NCBI GenBank assembly: GCA_014728215.1
Contig: WJLZ01000159.1
Location: forward strand, 1 to 64,000
Reading direction: 5' to 3'
Length of the DNA: 64,000 nucleotides
Origin: Chitinivibrionales bacterium
Lineage (GTDB): Bacteria; Fibrobacterota; Chitinivibrionia; Chitinivibrionales; WJKA01
The first letter of the stretch is position 1. Every line of letters starts with the position of its first letter. Below the pieces are notes generated by a model. That model was not told the DNA's origin and ran no database searches. It saw only the letters and a list, made by a program, of their open reading frames with translations. This document shows positions 17,958 through 27,336 of the stretch, one piece after another. The translations under genes and the position numbers were made by a program.

Positions 17958-18365
17958 GAAGTCCTTTTTTTCAGATGATGTCCATAAATAAATCGGTATA
18001 AGCATAAAAACTATTGCGTGAGACTCAATGCAAAATTGTATGGAGTGAAATTTTTTGCAACAACTCTGTTTTTTATTTTTGTAGCAGGCCTTTCTGTTGA
18101 ATTACCGGCTAAGATTAATGTAACCATTCCCGAATCACATGCATGCATCGTTTCCGGGTACGGTTCTGGATTTGGCGATTAGCGTGTCGATGAGCGAATT
18201 GGTAATGAGAGAAAGCTCCGGCATTGTTTTTGAGAATAAAAATAATTACTGCATCGATCCCTTGGAACACTAAAAAACTGTAAAGAATTCCGACAAACAG
18301 GGGGTGGATTTTACACTTTCCTTATTAAAATGCCCCAAAGCAGCGGTTTTAAGGCGGTTTTGAGC
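17958..18365. other. Intergenic region without a recognised gene
   Basis: AT-rich spacer of about 400 bases between the YbeD-like gene and the sigma-54 site of the PEP-CTERM gene. No open frame of convincing composition and no RNA signature was seen. Confidence 0.4.
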
Positions 18366-18381
18366 CGGCATGGATTTTGCA
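18366..18381 (+). promoter_or_regulatory. Predicted sigma-54 promoter of the PEP-CTERM gene
   Basis: CGGCATGGATTTTGCA fits the -24/-12 pattern (GG, ten bases, GC, with GGCA and TTGCA intact), ending about 50 bases before the ATG. PEP-CTERM genes are often under RpoN control via PrsK/PrsR in other bacteria, which supports the call. Confidence 0.55.
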
Positions 18382-18431
18382 ATGTATAAGGGCAAATGAA
18401 ATTGAACAATATTTTAAGAGGAGGGCGTATT

Positions 18432-19052
18432 ATGAAAAAGGGAACATTGATACTGATGAGTAGTCTCGTTATCGGCAGCATGGCATTTTCTGCTATGGCT
18501 GATGCTATCAGCTGGACATGGACCGATGATAATTATGTTCATACCTATGAGGTGTATCAAGGGGACCTTACCTGGGATCAGGCAAAGGCGGAAGTGAAAA
18601 GTGACTGGCATCTTGCCACGATCACCAGCCAGGAAGAGCAGCAGACCCTGTTCGATGCCATGATGGATGCGTCGGCGGCCGGTGATGAATACTGGCTTGG
18701 TGCAACGCAGGCTCCACAAACCGATGAAGAGAGGATCGCGGATCCGGATGCAGGATGGAGCTGGGAGCTGGACAATTTTGGTAATCAGGAAGAGTGGAAT
18801 TATACCAACTGGGCTGTCGGCGAACCCAATGAATGGAATGGCACATTGGAGAATCACCTGGGTATCCGAAAAGGCGCCGACAATGAATCATTTACCGGAT
18901 GGGCTTGGAATGATGAGCACGGCAGTTCCAATATCCGCGGCTATGTCGTTGAAAAAGAGACTCCGGTCAGTGTTCCGGAACCTTCGGTAATCTCTCTTCT
19001 TGCCATGGGAATTTTCTGCCTGGGACTCTACGGACGGAAAAAAAGAAAATAA
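18432..19052 (+). CDS. PEP-CTERM protein with C-type lectin-like domain
   Basis: 206 residues from the ATG at 18432 with GAGGAGG upstream; an in-frame ATG at 18396 is less likely. Order: signal peptide ('LILMSSLVIGSMAFSAMA'), a C-type lectin-like domain with 'LTWDQAKAEV', 'HLATITSQEEQ', 'YWLGATQ' and 'NWAVGEPNEWN' (the EPN/WND-type sugar-site residues), then the PEP-CTERM signal VPEP, a hydrophobic helix 'SVISLLAMGIFCLGLYG' and a basic end RKKRK. The tail is cut by an exosortase, which anchors or releases the protein at the cell surface. No exosortase is in the window. A terminator follows immediately. Confidence 0.88.
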   Translation: MKKGTLILMSSLVIGSMAFSAMADAISWTWTDDNYVHTYEVYQGDLTWDQAKAEVKSDWHLATITSQEEQQTLFDAMMDASAAGDEYWLGATQAPQTDEERIADPDAGWSWELDNFGNQEEWNYTNWAVGEPNEWNGTLENHLGIRKGADNESFTGWAWNDEHGSSNIRGYVVEKETPVSVPEPSVISLLAMGIFCLGLYGRKKRK

Positions 19053-19081
19053 AGCATCTCTACCTATCGCCAGCCTTAAGA

Positions 19082-19109
19082 GCCGCCTGCAACGGGCGGC
19101 TTTTTTTTT
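19082..19109 (+). terminator. Intrinsic terminator after the PEP-CTERM gene
   Basis: GCCGCC (19082-19087) pairs with GGCGGC (19095-19100) and is followed by nine T residues. It lies 30 bases after the stop. Confidence 0.9.
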
Positions 19110-19227
19110 ATTCCCCTTAATGATATTTAACGCAAAGTAGGATAATCCAGTCATCATTCAGGTTTCTGATATTTATATTAATGTATGATGGTTTCATTTA
19201 TCCTCAGAATGTATTGGAAACAGATGT

Positions 19228-20811
19228 ATGCACAGCTATCGAAATCCAATCCTGCCCGGTTTTTATCCTGATCCATCACTCTGCAGAGTCGGTCGTGATT
19301 TTTATCTGGTGACTTCATCATTCGAGTATTTCCCCGGGGTGCCGATTTTTACGAGCAAGGATCTTGTCAACTGGAAACAGATCGGTCATGTACTCGACCG
19401 GCCATCCCAGCTCGATCTGGACAATTCGCCCTGTTCACGGGGAATCTGGGCGCCCACGATCCGGTTTCATGATGGTGTTTTTTATATGTGCACGACGAAC
19501 ATGCTGCGAAAGCCCCGGGGGGAATCGGATGTCGGCGGCCATTTTATTGTGACTGCAACCGATCCGGCCGGACCATGGTCGGAGCCATACCGGCTCGATG
19601 ATGCCCCCGGGATCGATCCTTCACTTTTTTTTGATGATGACGGCAAAGCATATTTCATGGCCACCTGCTATCCGCACCAGGGCTCACAGTATAAAGGGAA
19701 CAATGAGATCTGGTGCCGGGAGATGGATATACAAGAAATGCGGCTTATTGGTGAGCGTTACTATCTCTGGCAGGGAGCGCTGGACGGTGCGGCATTGCAC
19801 ACTGAGGCGCCCCATATCTATACAATTAATGGATGGTACTATCTGATGGTTGCCGAAGGCGGCACCGGGTATAAGCATTCGGTGACTATTGCACGAAGTA
19901 AATCAGTTACCGGGCCCTATGAGAATAATCCACGTAATCCGCTGATTACGCATCGGAACATGGGAAATAACTATCCCATCACCAATGTGGGGCATGCCGA
20001 TCTGGTGCAAACGCAGAATGGGGAATGGTGGATGGTTCTTTTAGGGTCCCGTCCCTACGGCGGACTGTTCAGGAATCTTGGAAGAGAAACCTTTCTGGTT
20101 CGGGTTGTCTGGGAAAACGGCTGGCCGATTGTCAGCCCGGGCTGTGGAAGAGTTGAGTTTGAGCATGCTGTGCCGGATCTGGAGCCTCACCCGTGGAACA
20201 GGGTTTATTCACGTGATAATTTTGATGCGGAAAGGCTTGATTTCTGCTGGAATTTTCTGAGGACGCCAAGGGAATCATTCTGGAGCCTGAGCGAACGCAC
20301 AGGATGTCTCCGTCTGAAACTCCGGCCGGAGAAGCTCTCCGAGTGTGTCAACCCGAGCTTTATCGGGAGGAGGCAGCAGCATATGAATTTCTCAGCCTCC
20401 TGCGCAATTGAATTCGATCCTGCAAGGGAATTTGAAACCGCCGGCCTGGTGTTGTTGCAAAACAATAATTTTCATTTCCGGCTGGAAGTCGGATTCAGGG
20501 ATGGCCGGCGGATTGTCATGCTGACAAAAAGGGAAGCCGGCGACGAGCAGGTCCTGTCATGCAAAGAAATCGATTCGACAATCCTGGTCCTCACAGCGTC
20601 AGCCCGGGGCCAGGAGTACGGCTTTTATTATGGTTCCGATGAAACCGCAAAAATTCCGCTGGCCGAGAAGGTCGATGGCCGTGTTCTCAGCACCGAGATC
20701 GCCGGCGGATTCACCGGCATCTATATCGGCATGTATGCAAGCAGCAACGGAGCCCAAAGCGGTAACCATGCCGATTTCCACTGGTTTGAATACCGGGGGG
20801 AAGAGGGGTAG
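19228..20811 (+). CDS. Glycoside hydrolase family 43 (beta-xylosidase/arabinofuranosidase-like)
   Basis: 527 residues. The five-bladed propeller starts 'YRNPILPGFYPDPS', whose Asp is the general base of GH43, continues with 'GIWAPTIRFHDGVFYM', 'PGIDPSLFFDDDGKAY' (pKa-modulating Asp) and 'TEAPHIYTINGWYYLM' (general-acid Glu). The C-terminal 190 residues form the usual beta-sandwich of GH43 subfamilies 11/12-type enzymes ('FVRFHDF'-like segments are replaced by 'NFDAERLDFCWNFLR'). No signal peptide is present, so it probably cleaves imported xylo- or arabino-oligosaccharides in the cytoplasm. The next gene is a convergent pseudogene. No transporter is adjacent. Confidence 0.9.
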   Translation: MHSYRNPILPGFYPDPSLCRVGRDFYLVTSSFEYFPGVPIFTSKDLVNWKQIGHVLDRPSQLDLDNSPCSRGIWAPTIRFHDGVFYMCTTNMLRKPRGESDVGGHFIVTATDPAGPWSEPYRLDDAPGIDPSLFFDDDGKAYFMATCYPHQGSQYKGNNEIWCREMDIQEMRLIGERYYLWQGALDGAALHTEAPHIYTINGWYYLMVAEGGTGYKHSVTIARSKSVTGPYENNPRNPLITHRNMGNNYPITNVGHADLVQTQNGEWWMVLLGSRPYGGLFRNLGRETFLVRVVWENGWPIVSPGCGRVEFEHAVPDLEPHPWNRVYSRDNFDAERLDFCWNFLRTPRESFWSLSERTGCLRLKLRPEKLSECVNPSFIGRRQQHMNFSASCAIEFDPAREFETAGLVLLQNNNFHFRLEVGFRDGRRIVMLTKREAGDEQVLSCKEIDSTILVLTASARGQEYGFYYGSDETAKIPLAEKVDGRVLSTEIAGGFTGIYIGMYASSNGAQSGNHADFHWFEYRGEEG

Positions 20812-20857
20812 CATGCGGATAACGCGGGTCCCGGCAGATTATCGCGGATCTGAGAAC

Positions 20858-22495
20858 TCAATGCATAATTGCAATCGGAATAGTGCGTGACCATCCCGGC
20901 GAATCGACCCTGATATAATAAATGCCTGCAGTAGGATAGCAAATGTCAAGCTTTGCAGTGCGTCGACCTTTGCTGCTCGCGGCCGCTTTTCCAGATACCA
21001 TCCTGCCGCTTGCCGAATAAAGCCTGATATCGAGATTCTCTTTTGCATGGTATGCGGATTCAATCGGAAAGGTGAGCAACTATGTGCCCCGGCTGCTTTG
21101 CAGGCTGAGCGTATAGTACTGCAAAGAACGAGTGGCAGATTCTTTGTTGCTTCGGGTACCATTAACGGTAAACACGGCAAACACCAGCTTATCGGCATCC
21201 ATGGTCAGGCTCAGCGGATTTTCGATTCCGGCAGGTCCGCGCAGTCCATCCATACTTCAGGCCAGTCCCACTCCTCTGCGCCGGCCTGGAGCCGCGTGCC
21301 GACAAAGCTCATCGAAGGCGACTGCTCGGTTTCATCGGTGTAATACACAGCAAGCATATCGCCTTTGTCAAGTATTTCAAGGCCGGGACTGTGATTGCGT
21401 ACATGCTCGAAACTGTAGAATCCCGCACTGCGGATAACGTCAAATTCGCCGGCAGGTCCGGTATGCTGGCCGTCACGGTCATCCGGCGGCATGGGAAGAA
21501 TCGGACGGGCTCTGAACCAGGGTTGCTGCATGTCGGGACCTTTGGCGATGTGCTCATCGGTGCTTTGTTTGACACAATTGCCCGGCATAGGAGCGACATA
21601 CCGCGATGGCTGGGTTGACGGCAATGGGCCTTGGACAATACGAAATCCCACAAGGGTTCCGTAATAAGTACATTTGGGATTAAGATCGGTAATACCATCG
21701 GGCACCGAGGGGTAGGAGGGCGCCATGGCCCCGCGATTTGCCGTGCGGATATAATAGTCGGTCCAATGCAACTCGGCGTCACGGGAATGGCTGCTTACCC
21801 TCGAGCCGCGGACTACCTTTACATGACCCCATGAGGGTCCCACCGGATCGGTAACATTTTCCTCCGGATAGACATCGTACCAGTCATGACACCATTCTGC
21901 CGGAAGGTGAAACATGCCTTTGAGGCCCCAGGGGTTTGCGATATCGTGACCCGAGGGCGGGGTATTTCCCGTTGGCCAGAGGGTTTCGGTCCCTGCGCGG
22001 GCTGCGTACTCCCACTCGGCTTCGGTGGGAAGACGGTACTGCTTACCCGGCTCCTGTGAATTCAGCCATTCGCAGAACGCAACCGATTCGTACCAGTTTG
22101 TCAATGCATAAACATCCGAGGAGCCGTCATCGGTGCGCCGTCCCCACCCGGTCGACAATCGCTTTGCATGATCGTATGACGGATCGAACTGCTTGAACTG
22201 ATTGATCGTGACTTCGGTTTCGGAAAGAAAAAAATCCGTGCTGATCGTGACCGTATGCACCGGGTGTTCATCGGGTTCACCTTTGCCGGTGTTGGCTTTG
22301 GATACCTGGCGGTCGGTGAGTTGCGGCATATCGGATGTCGTGGTGCCGTTATATTCACCCATTCTGAAAGAACCGGAAACAATTGGTTTCATGACCAGGT
22401 TCACCGAATTGGTATACTCGGTTTGTGCTGAAGCCAAGAGAGAGAGTAAGCCAGAAAAAGCCTGCGGCGAGAAAAAGACGGTGGAAATTCTGCAT
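20858..22495 (-). pseudogene. Broken SUMF1/FGE-domain secreted protein gene
   Basis: The parts of one gene lie in two frames. ATG at 22493-22495 with AAGGAG ahead encodes a signal peptide ('FHRLFLAAGFFWLTLSL'). At a (CT)5 run (22437-22446) the frame changes; adding one CT unit would join it to 'LASAQTEYTNS', completing a normal cleavage site. The 400-codon middle part (22437-21211) carries a sulfatase-modifying-factor domain: 'ETEVTINQFKQFD', 'YRLPTEAEWEYAARAG' and 'VVRGS'. Near 21250 a missing C shifts the frame back ('DLRGPAGIENPLSLTMDADK' reads in the tail frame). A TAG at 21080-21082 then interrupts before a T9SS-like sorting tail ('LDIRLYSASGRMV', 'AGIYYIRVDS'). Three lesions indicate decay or, less likely, assembly errors. 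Confidence 0.75.
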
Positions 22496-22699
22496 GGATA
22501 GCTCCTTGATAGATTGCTGAACGAAGGCTGTATAAGTATATTTTAATAATATACTCAAATATTTGCTTTAAAAAATGAATGAAAAATTGCATTAATTGAA
22601 GGTTTTTGTGGGTAATTAGAGTTGTTGTAATCCTTGCCGGTCGAAGAAAATGCAAGGCATGAAAAGAAAAAACGATCACGAGAATGAGCATGAGGATGC

Positions 22700-22741
22700 G
22701 ATGATGATGACGAGATGATGATGACGAGATGATGATGAGGA
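22700..22741. repeat. Three tandem 14-bp repeats in the deacetylase leader
   Basis: GATGATGATGACGA occurs at 22700-22713 and 22714-22727, with a third copy differing at its last bases at 22728-22741. It ends just before the ribosome-binding site of the deacetylase gene. Such short tandem repeats may expand or contract. Confidence 0.75.
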
Positions 22742-22762
22742 CGAGGACGAAGGAGGATAATT

Positions 22763-23461
22763 ATGCACTTTGATTTCACCTGGCCCGGCGGCAAGTCCGG
22801 GGCATGCGCGACCAGTTGGGATGATGGCACTGTTTATGATTTCAGGCTGGTCGAGATACTTAACAGATATGGATTAAAGGGGACATTTAATCTCAACAGT
22901 GGCAAGCTGGGATTGACTGCTGAGCAGTCGGGCTGGAAAGCGTATGTGCGCCCGGATGACATTCCCAAATTGTATGTGGGGCATGAGGTTGCCTCGCACA
23001 CGGTGACACATCCTCGCCTTGACAGGCTGCCGGATGACCGGGTTCTGTCGGAGATCATTGACGATTGCGCAACGCTTGAAAGAATCGTGGGTTATCCAAT
23101 TCGAGGATTTGCCCTGCCTTATGGACGCTCCAATGATCGTGTGGCTTCTCTGATACAAAAAACCGGCATTGCTTACGTCAGGCCCGTTGAAGAATGCCGG
23201 GATTTTTCATTGCCCGACAATTTTCATTACTGGCGGCCAACTTGTCATCACAATGCCGACATTACCGGCCTGTGGAGCCGGTTTATCGAGAATAAATCAC
23301 CAGCGAAGCTCTTTGACCTCTGGGGACACAGCTATGAGTTCGAAGACAACCGTAATTGGAGTCATATCGAAGAATTTGCGCGGATTGCCGGAGGTTCCGA
23401 TTCGATCTGGTTTGCGACCAATGATGAGATTTGTGACTATGTTGTAAATTTTCCGGAATAG
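22763..23461 (+). CDS. Polysaccharide deacetylase (NodB-like, carbohydrate esterase 4)
   Basis: 232 residues with GAAGGAGG ahead of the ATG. NodB-fold motifs: 'CATSWDDG' (motif 1, with SWDDG in place of TFDDG and the catalytic Asp pair), 'VASHTVTHPRLDRL' (motif 2, H-T-x-x-H zinc ligands), 'GFALPYGRSND' (motif 3) and late 'DLWGHSYEFED' (motif 4/5-type His). There is no signal peptide, so the substrate would be intracellular or export non-classical. It would remove N- or O-acetyl groups from a sugar polymer or oligosaccharide. It converges on the kinase gene with no spacing. Confidence 0.88.
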   Translation: MHFDFTWPGGKSGACATSWDDGTVYDFRLVEILNRYGLKGTFNLNSGKLGLTAEQSGWKAYVRPDDIPKLYVGHEVASHTVTHPRLDRLPDDRVLSEIIDDCATLERIVGYPIRGFALPYGRSNDRVASLIQKTGIAYVRPVEECRDFSLPDNFHYWRPTCHHNADITGLWSRFIENKSPAKLFDLWGHSYEFEDNRNWSHIEEFARIAGGSDSIWFATNDEICDYVVNFPE

Positions 23462-26400
23462 CTATTTGTTAATATTTTCGAATATATCTTCCCGCCATTC
23501 AATTACAAAGCATTCTTGTGAAATATTATCCGGAGCAAGCCAGCCGGCATAATGGGAGTTTGGCATAAAATAAGCAGCTCCCTTTTTCCGGATCATCTCT
23601 TTGTCCCAGGTACTTTCAAATTCCTGATAATTGTTTTTTGCCCCAGAATCCCATCCCAGCTCATTTCCAGGAGGTGTGCGGACAAGGCCAAGGAAAAACT
23701 GCGCATTCTGGGTACATTTTGTACCAAGCCAGGTTTTGAGATTATTATATATTGCATTGTTAGTCGGTGAGACAAGAGATCCCTTGTGCATTTTACAAAA
23801 GGTTTGGGCCTTTTTGATATCAAATGGTGTCGGAACAGGCAGATAATATCGATCGCCTACTCGCTCGGCAAAAGCCATCAAGCTGCAAGTAGCGCCGCTT
23901 TTACCGGAAAGAGCATCAAACACTGCCGGCATAATTTTGAATACATATTCTTTTTTTAAGCCATTAATATATTTGATCGTTTGACACTTTTTTATATACT
24001 TAAGACGTGTATGATTGGTGATATCAATAGATAATCCGATAAGAGGAAGTGACGCGACGATTTCTAAGGCGGAACTGTCGAGTTTCAATCCCTGTATGTT
24101 CAGGCTAAGAAGGTCCTTGTTTTTGATAGGAGATAAATCAGTGACATCTGTGTAGCTTATGTCGAGGGTTGAAAGCGGGGTATTTTTAAGGGACGACAAA
24201 TCCTTGACCGGTGTGTCCTTCAAGATTAGATCTGATAGTTTCAGGTTTTCTATTGTGTGTAAATCGTAAAAGTCGGTAGATGTAAGATCGGCATAGAAGA
24301 GGTCCATTGTTGCCAGAGGCGAGAAATCTCCAATAGAGCATCCTTCAACTTTAAGTGTCTTCAGTGGAATGTCTCTAAGTGGCTCAATTGAAGAAATCAT
24401 CATTCCGGAGGCATCGAGAAATTTCAACTCAGGTTGTGCCACTGCTGCACAATTGTTGGTTGGGACATTATTCAGATAGACGATTTCAAGCGGTGCTCCT
24501 TTTAGTGCTGAAATGTCGGAGACATGGATACAGTTCTGAATATTAATGCTGTTCAGTGGCATACCTTTAAGGGCAGAAAGATCATTGATAGAAGTTCCAT
24601 AGGCATAAAATGTTGTGAGTTGAGCATGACGCAGGGGATTGATAGATGAAATATTTTTGCAATAATTCATGTTGAGAAAAACAAGCGGCATTCCTCTGAG
24701 GGGTGAAATATCGTTAATTGAAGTGCATTTGCTTATATTCAGCCAGCGAAGATCCATGGAGGTAAGCGGAGAAAGGGTTTTGATACTGCTCCAGTTGTGA
24801 ATATCCAGTCGGGAAAGCGGCATATATCTCAGGGGGGAAAGGGAGGTTATACTGTGACGGATATTTTGATTCCCTATTTCAAAACTTAATCCGTTTTCAA
24901 TCATTGCGAGGGTGAAATCGGTATTGGGCCAGACTTTTTGCAGAAGTGATTTGTAGTATGGAAGTTTATTTTGTACCATAATCAGATATTCGGAATTCTC
25001 CATTCCCTTAAATGCCGACATTTTTCTTGTGGGATCTATGGCGCCATCATAAATTTCTCGATAAATATCATAGGCGGTCGTAAAATTACCTTTGTGGAGT
25101 TGACGTCCGGCAAGTTCAAGTGCATCTTCTTTAAGAGGAGTGCCCATTTTGAATATTTTAACATTATCGATCCATAATTCCGATCCCCAACCCGTGATTC
25201 CGACCGTATTGCGGTCTTTGCCGTGCAGCCCCTTATCGTCGACAATATCGATTACAACTTTTCCATTAACAGTCATGGTAAGATGATTGCCCACCCGCTC
25301 GGCTCTGATATGATAATGTTTGCCTTTTACCACGGGCGACTCATATTTCTGCCATAATATGGCATTCGCTCGCAGGGCTCTGATACTGGTGTTATCCTGA
25401 CTGCCATATTGTAGAAGGTATCCGTTGGAGTAAACCCTTTTTAACTGGGTCGACCGGGTAACGTCAAAAAGACAGGATATATCATTCAGGTAATTGCTCT
25501 CCTGATGACAATCGAATTCAATGGCAATGTCACCGGTCATCGGCTGCTTCAGCAGGAGTGTTTGCGGTGTACCGCCTTTTATACAAAACTCACCATTGAT
25601 GACTTTACAGTCAGGCTTTACAGGAACGAAACTTCTGCTTCCATTAATAACTTTATACTGGCCGTAAATGATGTCCCAGTGTTTAAGGAAATCAGGATCG
25701 GAAAAGTTGTCTTCGAAAACAAGCACCCACTCACGTTCCCTTTCTTTTATGTCCTTTTGTATAAGCGCCATTTTTTCTTTTTGTTCCTGCCTATAGCTTC
25801 TGAGCGCCTGCTCGGCCTTTTCCCGTTCCTGAATATTCAGATAGGTAAAGAATATACCAGAAAAAAGCAGAATAATCAGAGCGATTCCAGTTGAGATACT
25901 CACCGCTTTGCTCCGCTTTATGAGCTTGACAATAGTTTCCCAGGTAGAATCTTCTTTAGCGCTTACCGGCTTATTTCCCAGATAAAGATCTATATCATGT
26001 TTCAATTCGTCGACATTCTGGTATCGATCGCATTTACTTTCCGATAAAGCTTTTGTGGCAATGGCGGAGAGCTCTCCGGGGATATGCCTCGATGGCGGAA
26101 CACAGGTATCGATAGGGACAATGTCGGCGGTGCGGGCTTTTTCGATCATTTCTTTTGGAGTGTTGCCCTGTATAGGTGGATTAAGGGTCAATAGTTCATA
26201 CAGGATCGCACCGAGGGCGAAAATATCCGAGCGTTCATCAATATCGTGCAGGGCTCCTTTTGCCTGCTCCGGCGGCATATAGGCAATGGTTCCCCATATT
26301 TTGCCGTCAATGTCATCCTCGTTCATATCTTCCTCGAGCACAAGGAGACCTGTTGATGTCTCTGAAAGGTTTCTGTCTGTCCGGCATAGCGACGAATCAT

Positions 26401-27013
26401 GACTGATGCTTTTTGCCAGCCCCCAATCCATAACCTGAACCTCGCCGTAATCACCTATCATGATATTTGCAGGTTTTAGGTCGCGGTGTATAATACTTTT
26501 TGAATGGGCATATGCAACGGCGTTGCATATGTCAATGAATATATCGATGAGTTGCGCCAGCGTTTTTTCCGAGAAAAAATCATCCGGATTGTTCCGGTAC
26601 TCCTGAAGGATATCTTTGAGGCTCCTCCCTTTCACCAGTTTCATGGTAAAATAGAGAAGACCGTCTTTATTGATTGAAAAGTCATGGAGCGGAACGATAT
26701 TGGGATGCTCAAGGCGCCCGGTAATACGGGCCTCATTGATAAACCGGATACACCGTTCTTTATCTTCCTCGGCACCGATTGTTTTAAGGGCGACTTCACG
26801 GCCGATATCCTGATCATCGGCGCGATAAATAACCCCCATACCACCTTCGGCAAGATTCTCATGAATTGTGTATTTGTCGCTTTTAAGCGGACGGCCGAAT
26901 AATTCGTAGACTGTTGAATGATATAAAGGCAGGCTGGATGCGGACTGATTGGTTTCCGGCTCTGAATGTGCGGACCCTGGATTTTTATTTTGATTATTCC
27001 CGGCCAATTTCAT
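23462..27013 (-). CDS. Membrane Ser/Thr protein kinase with LRR repeats and C-type lectin tail
   Basis: 1183 residues. Residues 47-345 form a Hanks-type kinase: glycine loop NLAEGGMGVIYR (53-64), the ATP-anchoring Lys in VALK (77), HRDLKPANI (176-184), a DWG metal motif in 'VMDWGLAKS' (195-202) in place of DFG, and PPEQ (247-250). A membrane helix follows at 371-392, then a coiled stretch, an LamG/DUF1080-type beta-sandwich ('NFSDPDFLKHWDIIYGQYKV'), about twelve leucine-rich repeats ('ISPLRGMPLVFLNMNYCKNI') and a C-terminal C-type lectin-like domain with 'WLGTKCTQNAQFFLGL'. The kinase is cytoplasmic, the rest extracytoplasmic: a receptor-like layout sensing sugar or protein ligands. VMDWGLAK is common in Planctomycete kinases. 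The substrate is unknown. Confidence 0.9.
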   Translation of the reverse strand: MKLAGNNQNKNPGSAHSEPETNQSASSLPLYHSTVYELFGRPLKSDKYTIHENLAEGGMGVIYRADDQDIGREVALKTIGAEEDKERCIRFINEARITGRLEHPNIVPLHDFSINKDGLLYFTMKLVKGRSLKDILQEYRNNPDDFFSEKTLAQLIDIFIDICNAVAYAHSKSIIHRDLKPANIMIGDYGEVQVMDWGLAKSISHDSSLCRTDRNLSETSTGLLVLEEDMNEDDIDGKIWGTIAYMPPEQAKGALHDIDERSDIFALGAILYELLTLNPPIQGNTPKEMIEKARTADIVPIDTCVPPSRHIPGELSAIATKALSESKCDRYQNVDELKHDIDLYLGNKPVSAKEDSTWETIVKLIKRSKAVSISTGIALIILLFSGIFFTYLNIQEREKAEQALRSYRQEQKEKMALIQKDIKEREREWVLVFEDNFSDPDFLKHWDIIYGQYKVINGSRSFVPVKPDCKVINGEFCIKGGTPQTLLLKQPMTGDIAIEFDCHQESNYLNDISCLFDVTRSTQLKRVYSNGYLLQYGSQDNTSIRALRANAILWQKYESPVVKGKHYHIRAERVGNHLTMTVNGKVVIDIVDDKGLHGKDRNTVGITGWGSELWIDNVKIFKMGTPLKEDALELAGRQLHKGNFTTAYDIYREIYDGAIDPTRKMSAFKGMENSEYLIMVQNKLPYYKSLLQKVWPNTDFTLAMIENGLSFEIGNQNIRHSITSLSPLRYMPLSRLDIHNWSSIKTLSPLTSMDLRWLNISKCTSINDISPLRGMPLVFLNMNYCKNISSINPLRHAQLTTFYAYGTSINDLSALKGMPLNSINIQNCIHVSDISALKGAPLEIVYLNNVPTNNCAAVAQPELKFLDASGMMISSIEPLRDIPLKTLKVEGCSIGDFSPLATMDLFYADLTSTDFYDLHTIENLKLSDLILKDTPVKDLSSLKNTPLSTLDISYTDVTDLSPIKNKDLLSLNIQGLKLDSSALEIVASLPLIGLSIDITNHTRLKYIKKCQTIKYINGLKKEYVFKIMPAVFDALSGKSGATCSLMAFAERVGDRYYLPVPTPFDIKKAQTFCKMHKGSLVSPTNNAIYNNLKTWLGTKCTQNAQFFLGLVRTPPGNELGWDSGAKNNYQEFESTWDKEMIRKKGAAYFMPNSHYAGWLAPDNISQECFVIEWREDIFENINK

Positions 27014-27336
27014 ATTTCCAGCTCAGACTTCATCGGGCACCCGGGAATAATCCCTGCCGGCACCCTACGGCATGATTTCAAATTTCGATATACATATTAT
27101 ACACAAAAATTAAGCGATTAACAACCATCTCCTTGCTTGTGTGGATCTGATGTCCACTACCCTGGCAAGGGACCTTGAAGAAATAATAATGATGCCATCA
27201 GGATATATTTTCAGGCCGCTTTTCGGGCCAAAGAGCTGCAGGTATTGCTGGAGGATACTTCAATCCGGGTAGCTTGTTATATACTATTTTGGAAAAACCG
27301 GTATGACATGCAGTCGATAGGTGAAAGGATAACTCA
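27014..27336. other. Intergenic region between kinase and CDF transporter genes
   Basis: AT-rich, divergent spacer of 323 bases. It holds a possible short coding remnant around 27145-27275, which is too short to assign. The sequence TTGTTATATACTATTTT at 27276-27292 contains a possible -10 (TATACT) for the CDF gene, but the -35 is weak. Confidence 0.35.

Noticed and set aside
22555-22830. Minus-strand reading frame of 91 codons across the tandem repeats
   Set aside because: It is a low-complexity translation of the repeats and overlaps the deacetylase start; no family resemblance.
27145-27275. Short coding-like stretch before the CDF gene
   Set aside because: Too short and without a family match; could be chance.
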